This document shows positions 50,409-59,465 of a stretch of DNA of 64,000 nucleotides, one piece after another. The stretch covers positions 62,001-126,000 of the forward strand of contig CP016269.1 of assembly GCA_001880285.1 (NCBI GenBank). The letters run 5' to 3'. Numbering within the stretch: position 1 is the stretch's first letter; each line of letters opens with the position of its first letter. The position numbers were made by a program, and so were the translations under genes. A model generated the notes under the pieces. It saw only the letters and a list, made by a program, of their open reading frames with translations, was not told where the DNA came from and ran no database searches. Source of the stretch: Flavobacteriaceae bacterium UJ101. GTDB taxonomy: Bacteria; Bacteroidota; Bacteroidia; Flavobacteriales; UJ101.

Positions 50409-51794
50409 CTACGTCAAGCTTTTCACAACTTCCATGATTTCTTGGGCTAAAGCATCTGCACGTTCTTGTGATTTTGCTTCTGTATAAATACGAATGATAG
50501 GTTCTGTATTGGATTTACGTAAATGTGCCCATTCTTCTGCAAAATCAATTTTCACACCATCAACCGTATTGACTTCTTCATTAGCAAATTTAGCTTCCAC
50601 AGCTTTTAAAATAGCATCTACATCTATAGAAGGAGTTAGTTGTACTTTATTTTTAGACATATAATAATCTGGGTACGATTGTCTTAATTCTAAGCATGAT
50701 TTTCCTTGTTTTGCTAAATGAGTTAAAAACAAAGCAATTCCTACAATAGAATCACGTCCATAATGTAAAGCAGGATAAATAATTCCTCCATTTCCTTCCC
50801 CTCCAATAATAGCATTATTAGCTTTCATTTTCTCTACTACATTTACTTCTCCTACAGCCGAAGGTTCATAAGAACATCCTTCATATCTCTGAGTAATATC
50901 ACGTAAAGCACGAGAAGAAGACATATTGGAAACGGTATTCCCTGGTGTTTGTGATAATACATAATCAGCACAAGCAACTAAAGTATATTCTTCCCCAAAC
51001 ATAGAACCATCTTCACATACCAATGCTAAACGGTCTACATCAGGATCGACTACAATACCAAAATCTGCTTTTTCAGTCACCACTTTTTCAGAAAGATCGG
51101 TCAAATGTTCTTTCAGAGGTTCTGGATTATGAGGGAAATGTCCTGTAGGATCACAATATAGTTTTATACATTCAACTCCCATCTTTTCCAATAAAGCTGG
51201 CACAAAAATACCTCCAGTTGAATTTACAGCATCTACCACTACCTTAAAATTAGCTTTTTTAACTGCTTCTACGTCCACTAAAGGTAAATCAAGTGTTGCT
51301 TGAATATGCTTTTCAACATATGATTCATCTAAGGATACTTTTCCTAAATCATCTACTTCGGCAAAATTAAAATCATCATTTTCAGCAATTTCTAATATGC
51401 GTTCTCCATCCTTTCCTGACACAAATTCACCTTTTGCATTCAACAATTTTAAAGCATTCCATTGTTTTGGATTATGACTTGCTGTTAGAATAATCCCTCC
51501 ATCCGCTTTTTCCATTGGGACTGCCACTTCCACTGTAGGTGTAGTTGAAAAATTCAAATTAATTATATCAATTCCTAATCCTTGTAAGGTCGAAATCACC
51601 AAATTTTGAATCATTTCCCCAGAGATACGGGCATCACGACCTATTACAACGGTCAATTTATCTTTATGTGTTGTTTCTTTTAACCAAGTTCCGTAAGCTG
51701 CTGCAAATTTTACAGCATCCACTGGTGATAAGCCTTCTCCTACTCTTCCACCAATAGTCCCTCTAATTCCTGATATTGATTTTATTAAAGCCAT
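50409..51794 (-). CDS. glmM: Phosphoglucosamine mutase
   Basis: The 461-residue alpha-D-phosphohexomutase fits GlmM, which converts glucosamine-6-phosphate to glucosamine-1-phosphate for peptidoglycan. It starts LIKSISGIRGTIGG, carries the phosphoserine loop ILTASHNPKQWNALKLL (Ser near 102), the metal loop VDPDVDRLALV (about 249-259), the sugar-binding GGEGNGGIIYP (about 334-344) and the phosphate loop RKSNTEPIIRIYTEA near 433. It could also be a phosphomannomutase by family alone; the Bacteroidota GlmM set has this length and start. A minus-strand box TATTTTTG is at 51830 down to 51823. Confidence 0.9.
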   Translation of the reverse strand: MALIKSISGIRGTIGGRVGEGLSPVDAVKFAAAYGTWLKETTHKDKLTVVIGRDARISGEMIQNLVISTLQGLGIDIINLNFSTTPTVEVAVPMEKADGGIILTASHNPKQWNALKLLNAKGEFVSGKDGERILEIAENDDFNFAEVDDLGKVSLDESYVEKHIQATLDLPLVDVEAVKKANFKVVVDAVNSTGGIFVPALLEKMGVECIKLYCDPTGHFPHNPEPLKEHLTDLSEKVVTEKADFGIVVDPDVDRLALVCEDGSMFGEEYTLVACADYVLSQTPGNTVSNMSSSRALRDITQRYEGCSYEPSAVGEVNVVEKMKANNAIIGGEGNGGIIYPALHYGRDSIVGIALFLTHLAKQGKSCLELRQSYPDYYMSKNKVQLTPSIDVDAILKAVEAKFANEEVNTVDGVKIDFAEEWAHLRKSNTEPIIRIYTEAKSQERADALAQEIMEVVKSLT

Positions 51795-51873
51795 AATTAA
51801 CTCTTTTCAATTATTTTTTAGACAAAAATAACTGAAAATTAAGAATTAAGAACGCTCATTAACATTTTTATTT

Positions 51874-52335
51874 TTATATCAACTGATTTTCTATTTCTTC
51901 TTTTACTTCTTTTAATTGATTTAACACGGAACCTTCTTGTTCTCTAAAATCAAAACGCTCATCATGCAACGCACAAACGGTTCCTACTACTTCACCATTC
52001 TGTTCAATTGGTAAACCTAAATACGTTCCTAGGCCAAACTCTACTAAATCTTCATTATATTTCCATTCCTCATCAATGGAAGCATCTTGTACTTCTAAAA
52101 TTTGATTGGTATTGACTACTTTTTCACAATACAACGGATGTTTCCCTTCTGGATGAACACTTTTTTTACCTCTATCCGTCGCATGATAGATTTCCTTTCC
52201 TTCTTTTCCACCACTTAAAACTACTTCCATTTCTTCTGGATGTGACTTCATTACCAATACCGATTTCAAACCTGACTCTGAGGCTATTCGATCTATTTTC
52301 TCTTGTAGTTTCTGATGATTAAAAATATTTTCCAT
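51874..52335 (-). CDS. GAF-domain protein
   Basis: The 153-residue protein consists of one GAF domain, with SESGLKSVLVMKSHPEEMEVVLSGG (about 19-43), VSTNQ-like KVVNTNQILEVQDASIDEEWKYNEDLVEFGLGTYLGLPIEQNGEVVGTVCALHDE in order (about 70-125) and a charged helix at the end. The GLGTYLGLPI and GEVVGTVCALHD blocks are typical of GAF folds that bind small ligands or sense redox state. There is no output domain, so it may be a stand-alone sensor or an enzyme like free methionine sulfoxide reductase, but the Cys pattern of that enzyme was not verified. Confidence 0.85.
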   Translation of the reverse strand: MENIFNHQKLQEKIDRIASESGLKSVLVMKSHPEEMEVVLSGGKEGKEIYHATDRGKKSVHPEGKHPLYCEKVVNTNQILEVQDASIDEEWKYNEDLVEFGLGTYLGLPIEQNGEVVGTVCALHDERFDFREQEGSVLNQLKEVKEEIENQLI

Positions 52336-52443
52336 AATTGTTTTATTTACTAATTTAGTCTAACTTCTTAAAAAAACTGACAATCTATACTAAAAAAAAA
52401 TATAATCACGTTATTCAGTTAAAATTATATAAAATACTACATT

Positions 52444-53733
52444 ATGAAAAACTTAATTATGTTGTTTTCTATGGCTTTCCTTTTTGTTAATTGTTCAAAT
52501 GAAGATGATTCTAATTCTTCTAATTCAATTAATATTGAAGAAGGAAATATTGAGGGAGGAGTATCCTTCGATTCAAATAAAATTCTTTCAATAAATCTTG
52601 AAATGGATATCGATTCTTATAAAAAATTACAACAAGAATCACGTTTTGCTGTATCTACCAACAATCTAGCTGAAATAATACAAACTATTCAAACTACAAT
52701 AGGCCAATGTAATGAACCATGGCCTTCAGATTTTAATTGGTATACAGCTAATATAAAATTAGATGGGAATTTGTTACATAATATTGGAATTCGTAAGAAA
52801 GGTTTTTTTGGATCTATTTTCTCAAATATTCCTTCATTCAAAATAAGAACTGATAAATATATTGAAAAACAAAAGTTTAATACAACCAAACGAATTACTT
52901 TAAACAATAATGCTGAAGATCCTTCTAAAATTTTAACATGTCTATCATATGATATTTTTGCTTTAGCTAATTATCCTGCTCCTTTAGCTAACCTGGCATC
53001 CGTTCACCTGAATAATACATTATTAGGAACTTACACTCATGTTGAAGATATGAAAAAACCTTTTCTTAAAAGAGCATTTGGAAACGATAATGGAAGTTTC
53101 TATGAAGGTCAATTTATTGATTTTAATACACAAGCTCTAAATAGATGGGAAACACAAACAAAAAATACTGATGATACTATGGTCCCTATTTTAAAGATAG
53201 CAGAGACACTAGAACTTCCTGATGATCAACTTGAAATGGAATTAGCTAAATATGTAAATATAGAACGATTTATGACATTTTGGGCTTTAGAAGTATTAAT
53301 TGACCATATAGATGGTTACAGCTCTAATAAAAATAATTTTCTAATCTACTTTGATCCTAATGATAATAATAGAGCTACATTCATTCCTTGGGGTGTTGGT
53401 TCATATGATCATATTAATAATACTAAAAACCTAGATCAATACTTAAATTCTGAGTTAACTCGACGAATTTCAAGAATTCCCAATCTTTATATCAAATTTG
53501 AAAATGAACTACAACGTTTATTAGATGAAATATGGAATGAAAAACTATTACTATCCAAAATAGAGCATTATTCATCTCAAGTAAATTCTATTCAAACATT
53601 ACCATTTCATGCTTCAAAAATTGAAAACTTGAAATCATGGGTTGTTAATAGGAAACAAAATATTCAAAATTTAATAAAAAAAGGAATGCCAATAGGGACT
53701 CTAGAATCAATAGCATGCCCTTCAAGCTTTTAA
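52444..53733 (+). CDS. CotH-like kinase-fold lipoprotein
   Basis: The 429-residue protein has a lipoprotein signal (FLFVNCSNED, Cys17) and a CotH domain. Signs are NIGIRKKGFFGS (about 109-120), FKIRTDKYIEKQKFN, ITLNNNAEDPSKILTCLSYDIF, ASVHLNNTLLGTYTHVEDMKKPFLKRAFG (about 193-221), and VLIDHIDGYSSNKNNFLIYFDPN (about 283-305). CotH proteins of Bacillus spores are kinase-like and phosphorylate coat proteins; bacterial surface homologues are common. The usual PWDLD after the iPW strand reads FIPWGVGSYD here, so the metal site may be altered. It would act outside the inner membrane. Confidence 0.87.
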   Translation: MKNLIMLFSMAFLFVNCSNEDDSNSSNSINIEEGNIEGGVSFDSNKILSINLEMDIDSYKKLQQESRFAVSTNNLAEIIQTIQTTIGQCNEPWPSDFNWYTANIKLDGNLLHNIGIRKKGFFGSIFSNIPSFKIRTDKYIEKQKFNTTKRITLNNNAEDPSKILTCLSYDIFALANYPAPLANLASVHLNNTLLGTYTHVEDMKKPFLKRAFGNDNGSFYEGQFIDFNTQALNRWETQTKNTDDTMVPILKIAETLELPDDQLEMELAKYVNIERFMTFWALEVLIDHIDGYSSNKNNFLIYFDPNDNNRATFIPWGVGSYDHINNTKNLDQYLNSELTRRISRIPNLYIKFENELQRLLDEIWNEKLLLSKIEHYSSQVNSIQTLPFHASKIENLKSWVVNRKQNIQNLIKKGMPIGTLESIACPSSF

Positions 53734-53748
53734 AATAATATTCACTAT

Positions 53749-53824
53749 TAATGAAAAACTGAAAAATAACTTCTTCATCTATCTCTTATATTTTTTAGTT
53801 TTTCATTTTTAGTTTTTAGTTTAA
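53749..53824. repeat. Simple-word inverted repeat / terminator after the CotH gene
   Basis: AATGAAAAACTGAAAAAT (53750-53767) faces its near complement ATTTTTTAGTTTTTCATT (53790-53807), with a ~22-nt loop. The right side goes on as repeated TTTTTAG words. It is the closest match to the repeat at 41236-41270. Confidence 0.55.
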
Positions 53825-53827
53825 TAC

Positions 53828-53835
53828 TATCTTTG
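53828..53835 (+). promoter_or_regulatory. -7 box before rimO
   Basis: TATCTTTG matches TAnnTTTG, 19 nt before the rimO start. No TTG at -33. Confidence 0.4.
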
Positions 53836-53854
53836 CAGGACTAAAGACAAAAGG

Positions 53855-55162
53855 ATGCGTACAAAATCAATCAAAAAGAATAAAATTAACATGATTACCT
53901 TAGGTTGTTCAAAAAACCTTTACGATAGTGAAGTGATTATGGGGCAACTAAAAGCTAATGGTAAAGAAGTTGCTCATGAAGCTGAAGAAGGAAATATTGT
54001 TGTAATCAATACATGTGGTTTTATTGATAATGCAAAAGAAGAAAGTGTTAATACAATATTACAATACGCAGAAGCTAAGGAAAAAGGAACTATTGATAAA
54101 TTATTTGTAACCGGATGTCTTTCAGAACGCTACAAACCTGATTTAGAAAAAGAAATTCCAAATGTAGATCAATATTTTGGTACACGCGATTTACCTTTGT
54201 TATTAAAAGCTTTAGGAGCAGACTATAAACACGAACTTATTGGAGAACGTTTAACCACTACTCCACGTCATTATGCTTATCTCAAAATATCCGAAGGTTG
54301 TGATCGAACCTGTTCTTTTTGTGCAATTCCTTTAATGAGAGGAGGTCATATTTCTACTCCTATTGAAAATTTAGTTGAAGAAGCTAAAAAACTAGCCAAA
54401 AATGGTACAAAAGAACTTATTTTAATTGCTCAAGATTTAACTTTTTATGGTTTAGATATCTATAAAAAAAGACGTTTAGGTGATCTATTAAAAGAGCTAG
54501 TTAAAGTAGAAGGAATTGAATGGATTCGATTGCATTATGCTTTCCCAACAGGTTTTCCAGAAGATGTTTTAGAAATTATGAATCAAGAACCTAAAATTTG
54601 TAATTACTTGGACATTCCTTTACAGCATATTTCAGATAATATCTTGAAGTCTATGCGAAGAGGAACTTCATTTGAAAAAACAAATCGTTTGTTGGCTGAA
54701 TTTCGTAAAAAAGTACCCAATATAGCCATTCGTACTACTTTAATTACAGGATATCCTGGAGAGAGTGAAGAAGATTTTGCTATTTTAAAACAATGGGTTA
54801 AAGATCAACGTTTTGATCGTTTAGGTTGTTTTACCTACTCTCACGAAGAAAACACACATGCTCATCAATTAATAGATGACGTTCCTGATGAAGTGAAAAA
54901 AGTTCGTGCTGCAGAAATTATGGAGCTACAAGAACAAATTTCTAAAGAACTTAATCAAAGTAAAATTGGTAAGACTTACCGTTGTTTGTTTGATCGAAAA
55001 GAAGGTGACTATTTTATTGGGCGAACAGAATTTGATTCTCCTGATGTAGACAATGAAGTTTTAGTAAATGCAGAGAATACCTACATCTCTATTGGTGAGT
55101 TTTGTAATATTCAAATAGTCGATGCAGACGAATTTGATCTATTTGGAGTAATAGTAGATTAA
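53855..55162 (+). CDS. rimO: Ribosomal protein S12 methylthiotransferase
   Basis: The 435-residue radical-SAM enzyme adds a methylthio group to Asp of ribosomal protein S12. The N-terminal MTTase domain shows ITLGCSKNLYDSE (about 14-26), VVINTCGFIDNAKEES and FVTGCLSERY, the three Cys of the second 4Fe-4S cluster. The radical-SAM motif is GCDRTCSFCAIPLMRG (Cys149, Cys153, Cys156). The C-terminal TRAM domain begins near 370 (KIGKTYRCLFDRKEGDYFIGR). PLxxxxDIPLQHISDNIL further supports RimO over MiaB, as does the exact start INMITLGCSKN. Confidence 0.97.
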   Translation: MRTKSIKKNKINMITLGCSKNLYDSEVIMGQLKANGKEVAHEAEEGNIVVINTCGFIDNAKEESVNTILQYAEAKEKGTIDKLFVTGCLSERYKPDLEKEIPNVDQYFGTRDLPLLLKALGADYKHELIGERLTTTPRHYAYLKISEGCDRTCSFCAIPLMRGGHISTPIENLVEEAKKLAKNGTKELILIAQDLTFYGLDIYKKRRLGDLLKELVKVEGIEWIRLHYAFPTGFPEDVLEIMNQEPKICNYLDIPLQHISDNILKSMRRGTSFEKTNRLLAEFRKKVPNIAIRTTLITGYPGESEEDFAILKQWVKDQRFDRLGCFTYSHEENTHAHQLIDDVPDEVKKVRAAEIMELQEQISKELNQSKIGKTYRCLFDRKEGDYFIGRTEFDSPDVDNEVLVNAENTYISIGEFCNIQIVDADEFDLFGVIVD

Positions 55163-55263
55163 CAAAAAAATCTTCTTAAGATTAAAGAATTCTTTAAAAA
55201 TTATATAAAAATTTGATACATTAACTATATTTCATATATTACAGTATTAAATTGTGTAATTTT

Positions 55264-56244
55264 ATGAAAATTGTTTTTTTATTGTATCCTTGGGAAACTA
55301 TAAATCCCAAGAAAGATACTAGTATCATACTTATTCATGAAGCTTTAAAACGAAATCATGATGTATATATCACTTTACCAGAAGATATAATGATGAGTAA
55401 AGGGAAAGCAATGGCTTTAGCTCATAAGCTATCAAATTTCACTATCTCTAAAGCTTCAAATGATTCTGATTATCAAGAATTTTATCAAAATCTTATGCTA
55501 ACATCTGAAACTATTATTTTGAAGGAAATAGATACTATATTCATTCGCTCCAATCCTCCCATAAATCCTTATACCATGGATATATTGGAAACGGTACAAG
55601 ATGATGTGTTTATTTGTAATTCCATTCGAGGTTTACGCAAAGGAAAAACCAAAATATATACTGCACTAAATGATGATGGATTAGGAACCGTCACCCCTAT
55701 TACACATATCACACGCAATATTGATCAAATTGTAGATATCGTCAAGAATTCAAAAGAAGAAGGTATGATTTTAAAACCTTTAGACGGTATGGGTGGAAAA
55801 GGAGTTTTGAAATTAAACAAAACGATGACGTCAAATTTACGTGTTATTTTAGACTATTATTTGGTAGATGGAAATTACATTATACTCCAAGATTTCATTA
55901 AAGGAGCTGAAAAAGGAGATACCAGAGTTTTAGTATTAAATGGAGAACCTATTGGTGCCATTCAACGAATTCCAGCACAAGGAGAACATCGATCTAATTT
56001 ATCAGCAGGAGGAAAAATGGAAATTGCAGAAATTACACCTGAAATTGAAAAAATTTGTAACTTTATTGCACCTAAATTAAGAGAAGATGGTCTTTTCTTT
56101 TGTGGATTAGATATTATTTCAAATCAATTAGTTGAAATCAATGTTACCAGTCCAGGAGGAATTAGAGAAGTCAATCAAACCAATCAGAATATTCGAATTC
56201 AAGAAAAAGTGATTGATTTTATAGAACAAAAGATAAAGGAATGA
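55264..56244 (+). CDS. gshB: GshB-type ATP-grasp ligase (glutathione synthase-like)
   Basis: The ATG at 55264 was chosen over the one at 55252 as MKIVFLLYPWETI is the usual family start; the protein then has 326 residues. It shows the GshB set: IKEIDTIFIRSNPPINPYTMDIL region, ILKPLDGMGGKGVLKL (ATP loop, about 171-186), GDTRVLVLNGEPIGAIQRIPAQGEHRSNLSAGG in pieces (about 219-251) and VEINVTSPGGIREVNQ at the end. E. coli GshB joins gamma-Glu-Cys and Gly. No gshA is nearby. It overlaps the next gene by 4 nt (ATGA), so the two products are made together, and the partner suggests a wider role than glutathione. Confidence 0.88.
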   Translation: MKIVFLLYPWETINPKKDTSIILIHEALKRNHDVYITLPEDIMMSKGKAMALAHKLSNFTISKASNDSDYQEFYQNLMLTSETIILKEIDTIFIRSNPPINPYTMDILETVQDDVFICNSIRGLRKGKTKIYTALNDDGLGTVTPITHITRNIDQIVDIVKNSKEEGMILKPLDGMGGKGVLKLNKTMTSNLRVILDYYLVDGNYIILQDFIKGAEKGDTRVLVLNGEPIGAIQRIPAQGEHRSNLSAGGKMEIAEITPEIEKICNFIAPKLREDGLFFCGLDIISNQLVEINVTSPGGIREVNQTNQNIRIQEKVIDFIEQKIKE

Positions 56245-58244
56245 AAAAATTAAGTACAGACGAATTTATCCAATATATTGAAAAAGAAGAACTATTTGAA
56301 GCCATCCATAAAGATGGCTCTTTTAAATTAAAGATTGAAGATTATGCTCCTTACATCTGTGGGGCTGTTCATAATGGACATAATTTTAGAAAGGAGCTTA
56401 AAAAACAAACCATTTTATCTGAGTATGAACGTTGGTATGAAGAAGATCCTCATACAACCGATTTTATATCTTCTTTCCCTATCGTTATAGAAGGTTGTGA
56501 TTCTCGATTTGAATACGATTTAAACCGTACACCTGAAAATGCAGTATATGAAACAGCTTGGGGAAAACAATGTTGGAAAAAACCTTTAACTAAGAAACAA
56601 AAAGACGTTAGTTTAAAAAAACATAGTGAGTTTTACCGCGTTGTTCATGCTCTCGTTAAGAAAATTGAAGAAAAACACCAAGCTTGTATTGTTTTTGACA
56701 TTCATTCCTATAATTACCGCCGTTGGGATCGCCCCGTTCCTGTATTCAATGTTGGAACAGAAAATGTAGACAAGCGTAAATACAAATCCGTTATTCAAAC
56801 TTGGCTACATGAATTATCTAAAATAGAACTCCCTGATATCAAAAACACCACAAAAGAAAATGATGTTTTTTTAGGTCGAGGCTATTTTTTACAATACATC
56901 ACAAATCATTTCAACAAAACACTTGTTTTGGCTACTGAAGTTAGCAAAGTCTATTGTGATGAATTAGCTGGCACCTCTTACCCTAGCGTTATCAACGCTG
57001 TTAAAGAAGGTTTTAAAACCGCTATTGTAAACACGGTTATGGAATTTACTCAAAAGAAAACCAATCTGGTTATTAAGAATAAAGTAAACCTTCTGTCTTC
57101 TGAAATTGATCCTGATTTATTAAAAGTAGATACACAGCTTTATAATCTTACAAAAGATTTTGAATTGTTGTCTATCATAAACCCTATAAACTTAGAAGCT
57201 GAAAAAAAGAAGTTTTTCAAAGGTAAGTTTAAAAATAATCCAGAATTTGTATACAAACAATTGAATTCTAACCCTTTTGAATTTAAACGTAAATTAGCTT
57301 CAATTCCTGTAGAAAAGATTAAAGATATTAACATTCAAAGTATGTATGTTGATACAATTAATGCTTTTATGGACAAAGTAGATTTAATTGGTAATCTGGA
57401 TTCTGATAAGTTTTTATATAATTCTCTTCGCTATTTTGGAGAACCTTCTAAAAAAGATATTGATAATGCACAGTTCTTAATGTATTGTCCTGAATTTAGA
57501 GATGCTAAAGACCAAGAAATTTATACTTCTAAAGAAGCTGAACGATTATTTTTAGAAGCTGCAGAATATTATGGATTTAAATTTAAAGTAGCTACAAATC
57601 CTCATATTGTTTCTAAAGCTCTAGTTTTAAACAGTAAAAGAACTGTAGTATTAAAGAAAGGAGCAAAATTTTCAAAACGAGGTATTGATGGTCTAGTAGA
57701 ACATGAAATTGGTGTTCACATGACTACCACCATGAATTCATTAATGCAACCTTTAAAAATATTCACAATCGGATTACCTGTTAATACCATGACACAGGAA
57801 GGTTTTGCTGTACTATCAGAATATCTTTCTGATAATATGAATTTAACCCGTCTGCGTGAATTAGCAATACGTGTACTTGGAATTCGCTCAATGGTGGAAG
57901 GAAATGATTTTAAAACAACCTTTTCTAAATTAGTTGAAGATTATGGTATGACGCCTGATGATGCTTATTATTTAAATACTCGTATTTATCGTGGTGGTGG
58001 TTTTACTAAAGACTATTTATATTTAAAAGGATTATCTACTATTCTACAATATCTAAATCAAAAAATTCCTTTAAAAAATATGTTAATTGGAAAAACCTCC
58101 ATTGAATATCGAGATATTATTTATGAAATGGTTGAACGTGATATGCTAAAACCAACAAAATATTATACTAAGGCTTTTGCTGAATATGATGAAACTAAAA
58201 AATTAAATCCAGTTCTCAAATATATTTTATCAGGCTTAAAATAA
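56241..58244 (+). CDS. Two-domain formylglutamase / DUF1704 (QEGLA) metallopeptidase
   Basis: The 667-residue cytoplasmic protein is of the TIGR02421 type, named flavohemoglobin expression-modulating QEGLA motif protein. The N-terminal part (about 1-275) resembles N-formylglutamate amidohydrolase, with YICGAVHNGHNFRKEL, ACIVFDIHSYNYRR and FLGRGYFLQYITNHF. The C-terminal part (about 290-667) is DUF1704, with VEHEIGVHMTT (His488, Glu489, His493, an HExxxH site) and TQEGFAVLSEYLS (Glu520). The same fold occurs in human MATCAP, a tubulin-tail carboxypeptidase. The stop of the ligase overlaps its start by 4 nt. Its substrate is unknown. Confidence 0.88.
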   Translation: MKKLSTDEFIQYIEKEELFEAIHKDGSFKLKIEDYAPYICGAVHNGHNFRKELKKQTILSEYERWYEEDPHTTDFISSFPIVIEGCDSRFEYDLNRTPENAVYETAWGKQCWKKPLTKKQKDVSLKKHSEFYRVVHALVKKIEEKHQACIVFDIHSYNYRRWDRPVPVFNVGTENVDKRKYKSVIQTWLHELSKIELPDIKNTTKENDVFLGRGYFLQYITNHFNKTLVLATEVSKVYCDELAGTSYPSVINAVKEGFKTAIVNTVMEFTQKKTNLVIKNKVNLLSSEIDPDLLKVDTQLYNLTKDFELLSIINPINLEAEKKKFFKGKFKNNPEFVYKQLNSNPFEFKRKLASIPVEKIKDINIQSMYVDTINAFMDKVDLIGNLDSDKFLYNSLRYFGEPSKKDIDNAQFLMYCPEFRDAKDQEIYTSKEAERLFLEAAEYYGFKFKVATNPHIVSKALVLNSKRTVVLKKGAKFSKRGIDGLVEHEIGVHMTTTMNSLMQPLKIFTIGLPVNTMTQEGFAVLSEYLSDNMNLTRLRELAIRVLGIRSMVEGNDFKTTFSKLVEDYGMTPDDAYYLNTRIYRGGGFTKDYLYLKGLSTILQYLNQKIPLKNMLIGKTSIEYRDIIYEMVERDMLKPTKYYTKAFAEYDETKKLNPVLKYILSGLK

Positions 58245-58424
58245 TAACTCAATTTATATCTCATAAAAAATATATCATTATCACAGTGTTTTTTGCATTG
58301 TTTTTAATATTTCTTTAATTAAACAATATGATACTCAATTATATGACTTTATTTTAGTGTACATAGAGAATATTATTATATAATTATGTATATTTCTATT
58401 ATAAAAACTACAAATTGAAAGGTA

Positions 58425-59327
58425 ATGAGAAAAAGAGTATTTGTTGTGATAACAACTGTTGTAATGTGCACCTATTTAATAGCACAGGTTGGAATTGGAG
58501 TTAACGGTAGCAGTATGTCCCCTTCCGCTGTATTAGAAATCGTAAGTCAAACAAAAAATCAAGGAGTTCTATTCCCCAAACTAACAACCGCCGAAATTTT
58601 AGCCATTACAAATCCTGCCCAAGGACTTTTAGTATACAATAAGGAAAGTCATTGTATTTATATGCATAATGGAACTACATGGCTTTCAAGCTGTGGAATT
58701 GCACCTAATTCTTCTGCTGTAGATCAAATTAGTTATAATGCATTGGGTTATGTCTCAAATGGATCAGCTAGTTCTGCTGCCGAAAACCTAACCATTCCCA
58801 ACACAAGTATTACTGCTGAAAAAAAAGCCTGTTATAATAACACAATCAACAATCATGATTATTGCGCCTATCAATTATCTACGGGTGTTACATGGCAAGA
58901 TGCTTTTAATTTAGGAAAAGAATTAAAAGGTTATTTGGTTACGATAACAAGTGATGCTGAGTGGTCTTTTATAAAATCTTCTGTTATTGGTGGTTCAGCA
59001 ACCTTTGATTTAGATAACAATATCTGGATTGGTTACAACAGAGTTAGCTATCCAGGTAACGATGCTGAATTTATGTGGATAACCGATGAAAAATCTTTAA
59101 TTAATTGGAGTAATAATTCATCAACACAAAATAATTTCAATGCAGGAGAACCTAATGACTCAGGAGGTAATGAAGGTTGTAGTCATATATGGCATAATGG
59201 TAGTAGTACATCTGATAGAACTTGGAATGATGAAGATTGTACCTCTACAGAAGTAGGTTTTGGGTTATTTAGTACTGATCGTCCTTTTGACCAAGTAATC
59301 ATTGAATTTGAATCAAACAACCAATAA
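58425..59327 (+). CDS. Exported C-type lectin-like surface protein
   Basis: The 300-residue protein has a signal peptide (cleavage near LIAQVGIG, residue 20), then a stalk of the form VGIGVNGSSMSPSAVLEI, GVLFPKLTTAEILAITNPAQGLLVYN, seen at the head of many flavobacterial surface proteins. Residues about 130-300 make a C-type lectin fold: GYLVTITSDAEWSFI, IWIGYNRV (WIG), the sugar motif EPN (242-244) in NAGEPNDSGGNEGC, and WND (267-269) in RTWNDEDC. EPN plus WND is the calcium site for mannose-type sugars. There is no T9SS tail, so its surface route is unclear. Confidence 0.87.
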   Translation: MRKRVFVVITTVVMCTYLIAQVGIGVNGSSMSPSAVLEIVSQTKNQGVLFPKLTTAEILAITNPAQGLLVYNKESHCIYMHNGTTWLSSCGIAPNSSAVDQISYNALGYVSNGSASSAAENLTIPNTSITAEKKACYNNTINNHDYCAYQLSTGVTWQDAFNLGKELKGYLVTITSDAEWSFIKSSVIGGSATFDLDNNIWIGYNRVSYPGNDAEFMWITDEKSLINWSNNSSTQNNFNAGEPNDSGGNEGCSHIWHNGSSTSDRTWNDEDCTSTEVGFGLFSTDRPFDQVIIEFESNNQ

Positions 59328-59345
59328 CAAAACTACAGACTATTG

Positions 59346-59386
59346 AAAATCAATTGAAAACTAAAAATTCAATTGATTTTTTATTT
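59346..59386 (+). terminator. Terminator after the lectin gene
   Basis: A perfect 13-bp stem (AAAATCAATTGAA at 59346-59358 with 59368-59380) has a 9-nt loop and a TTTTTT tail, 19 nt after the stop. Confidence 0.88.
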
Positions 59387-59465
59387 TACACTGTATTTTT
59401 AACTTTATCATATTAAAAAATGGCGTTATATTTGTCTCTTTGAAAAAAAGTAATCCATTATAAAT

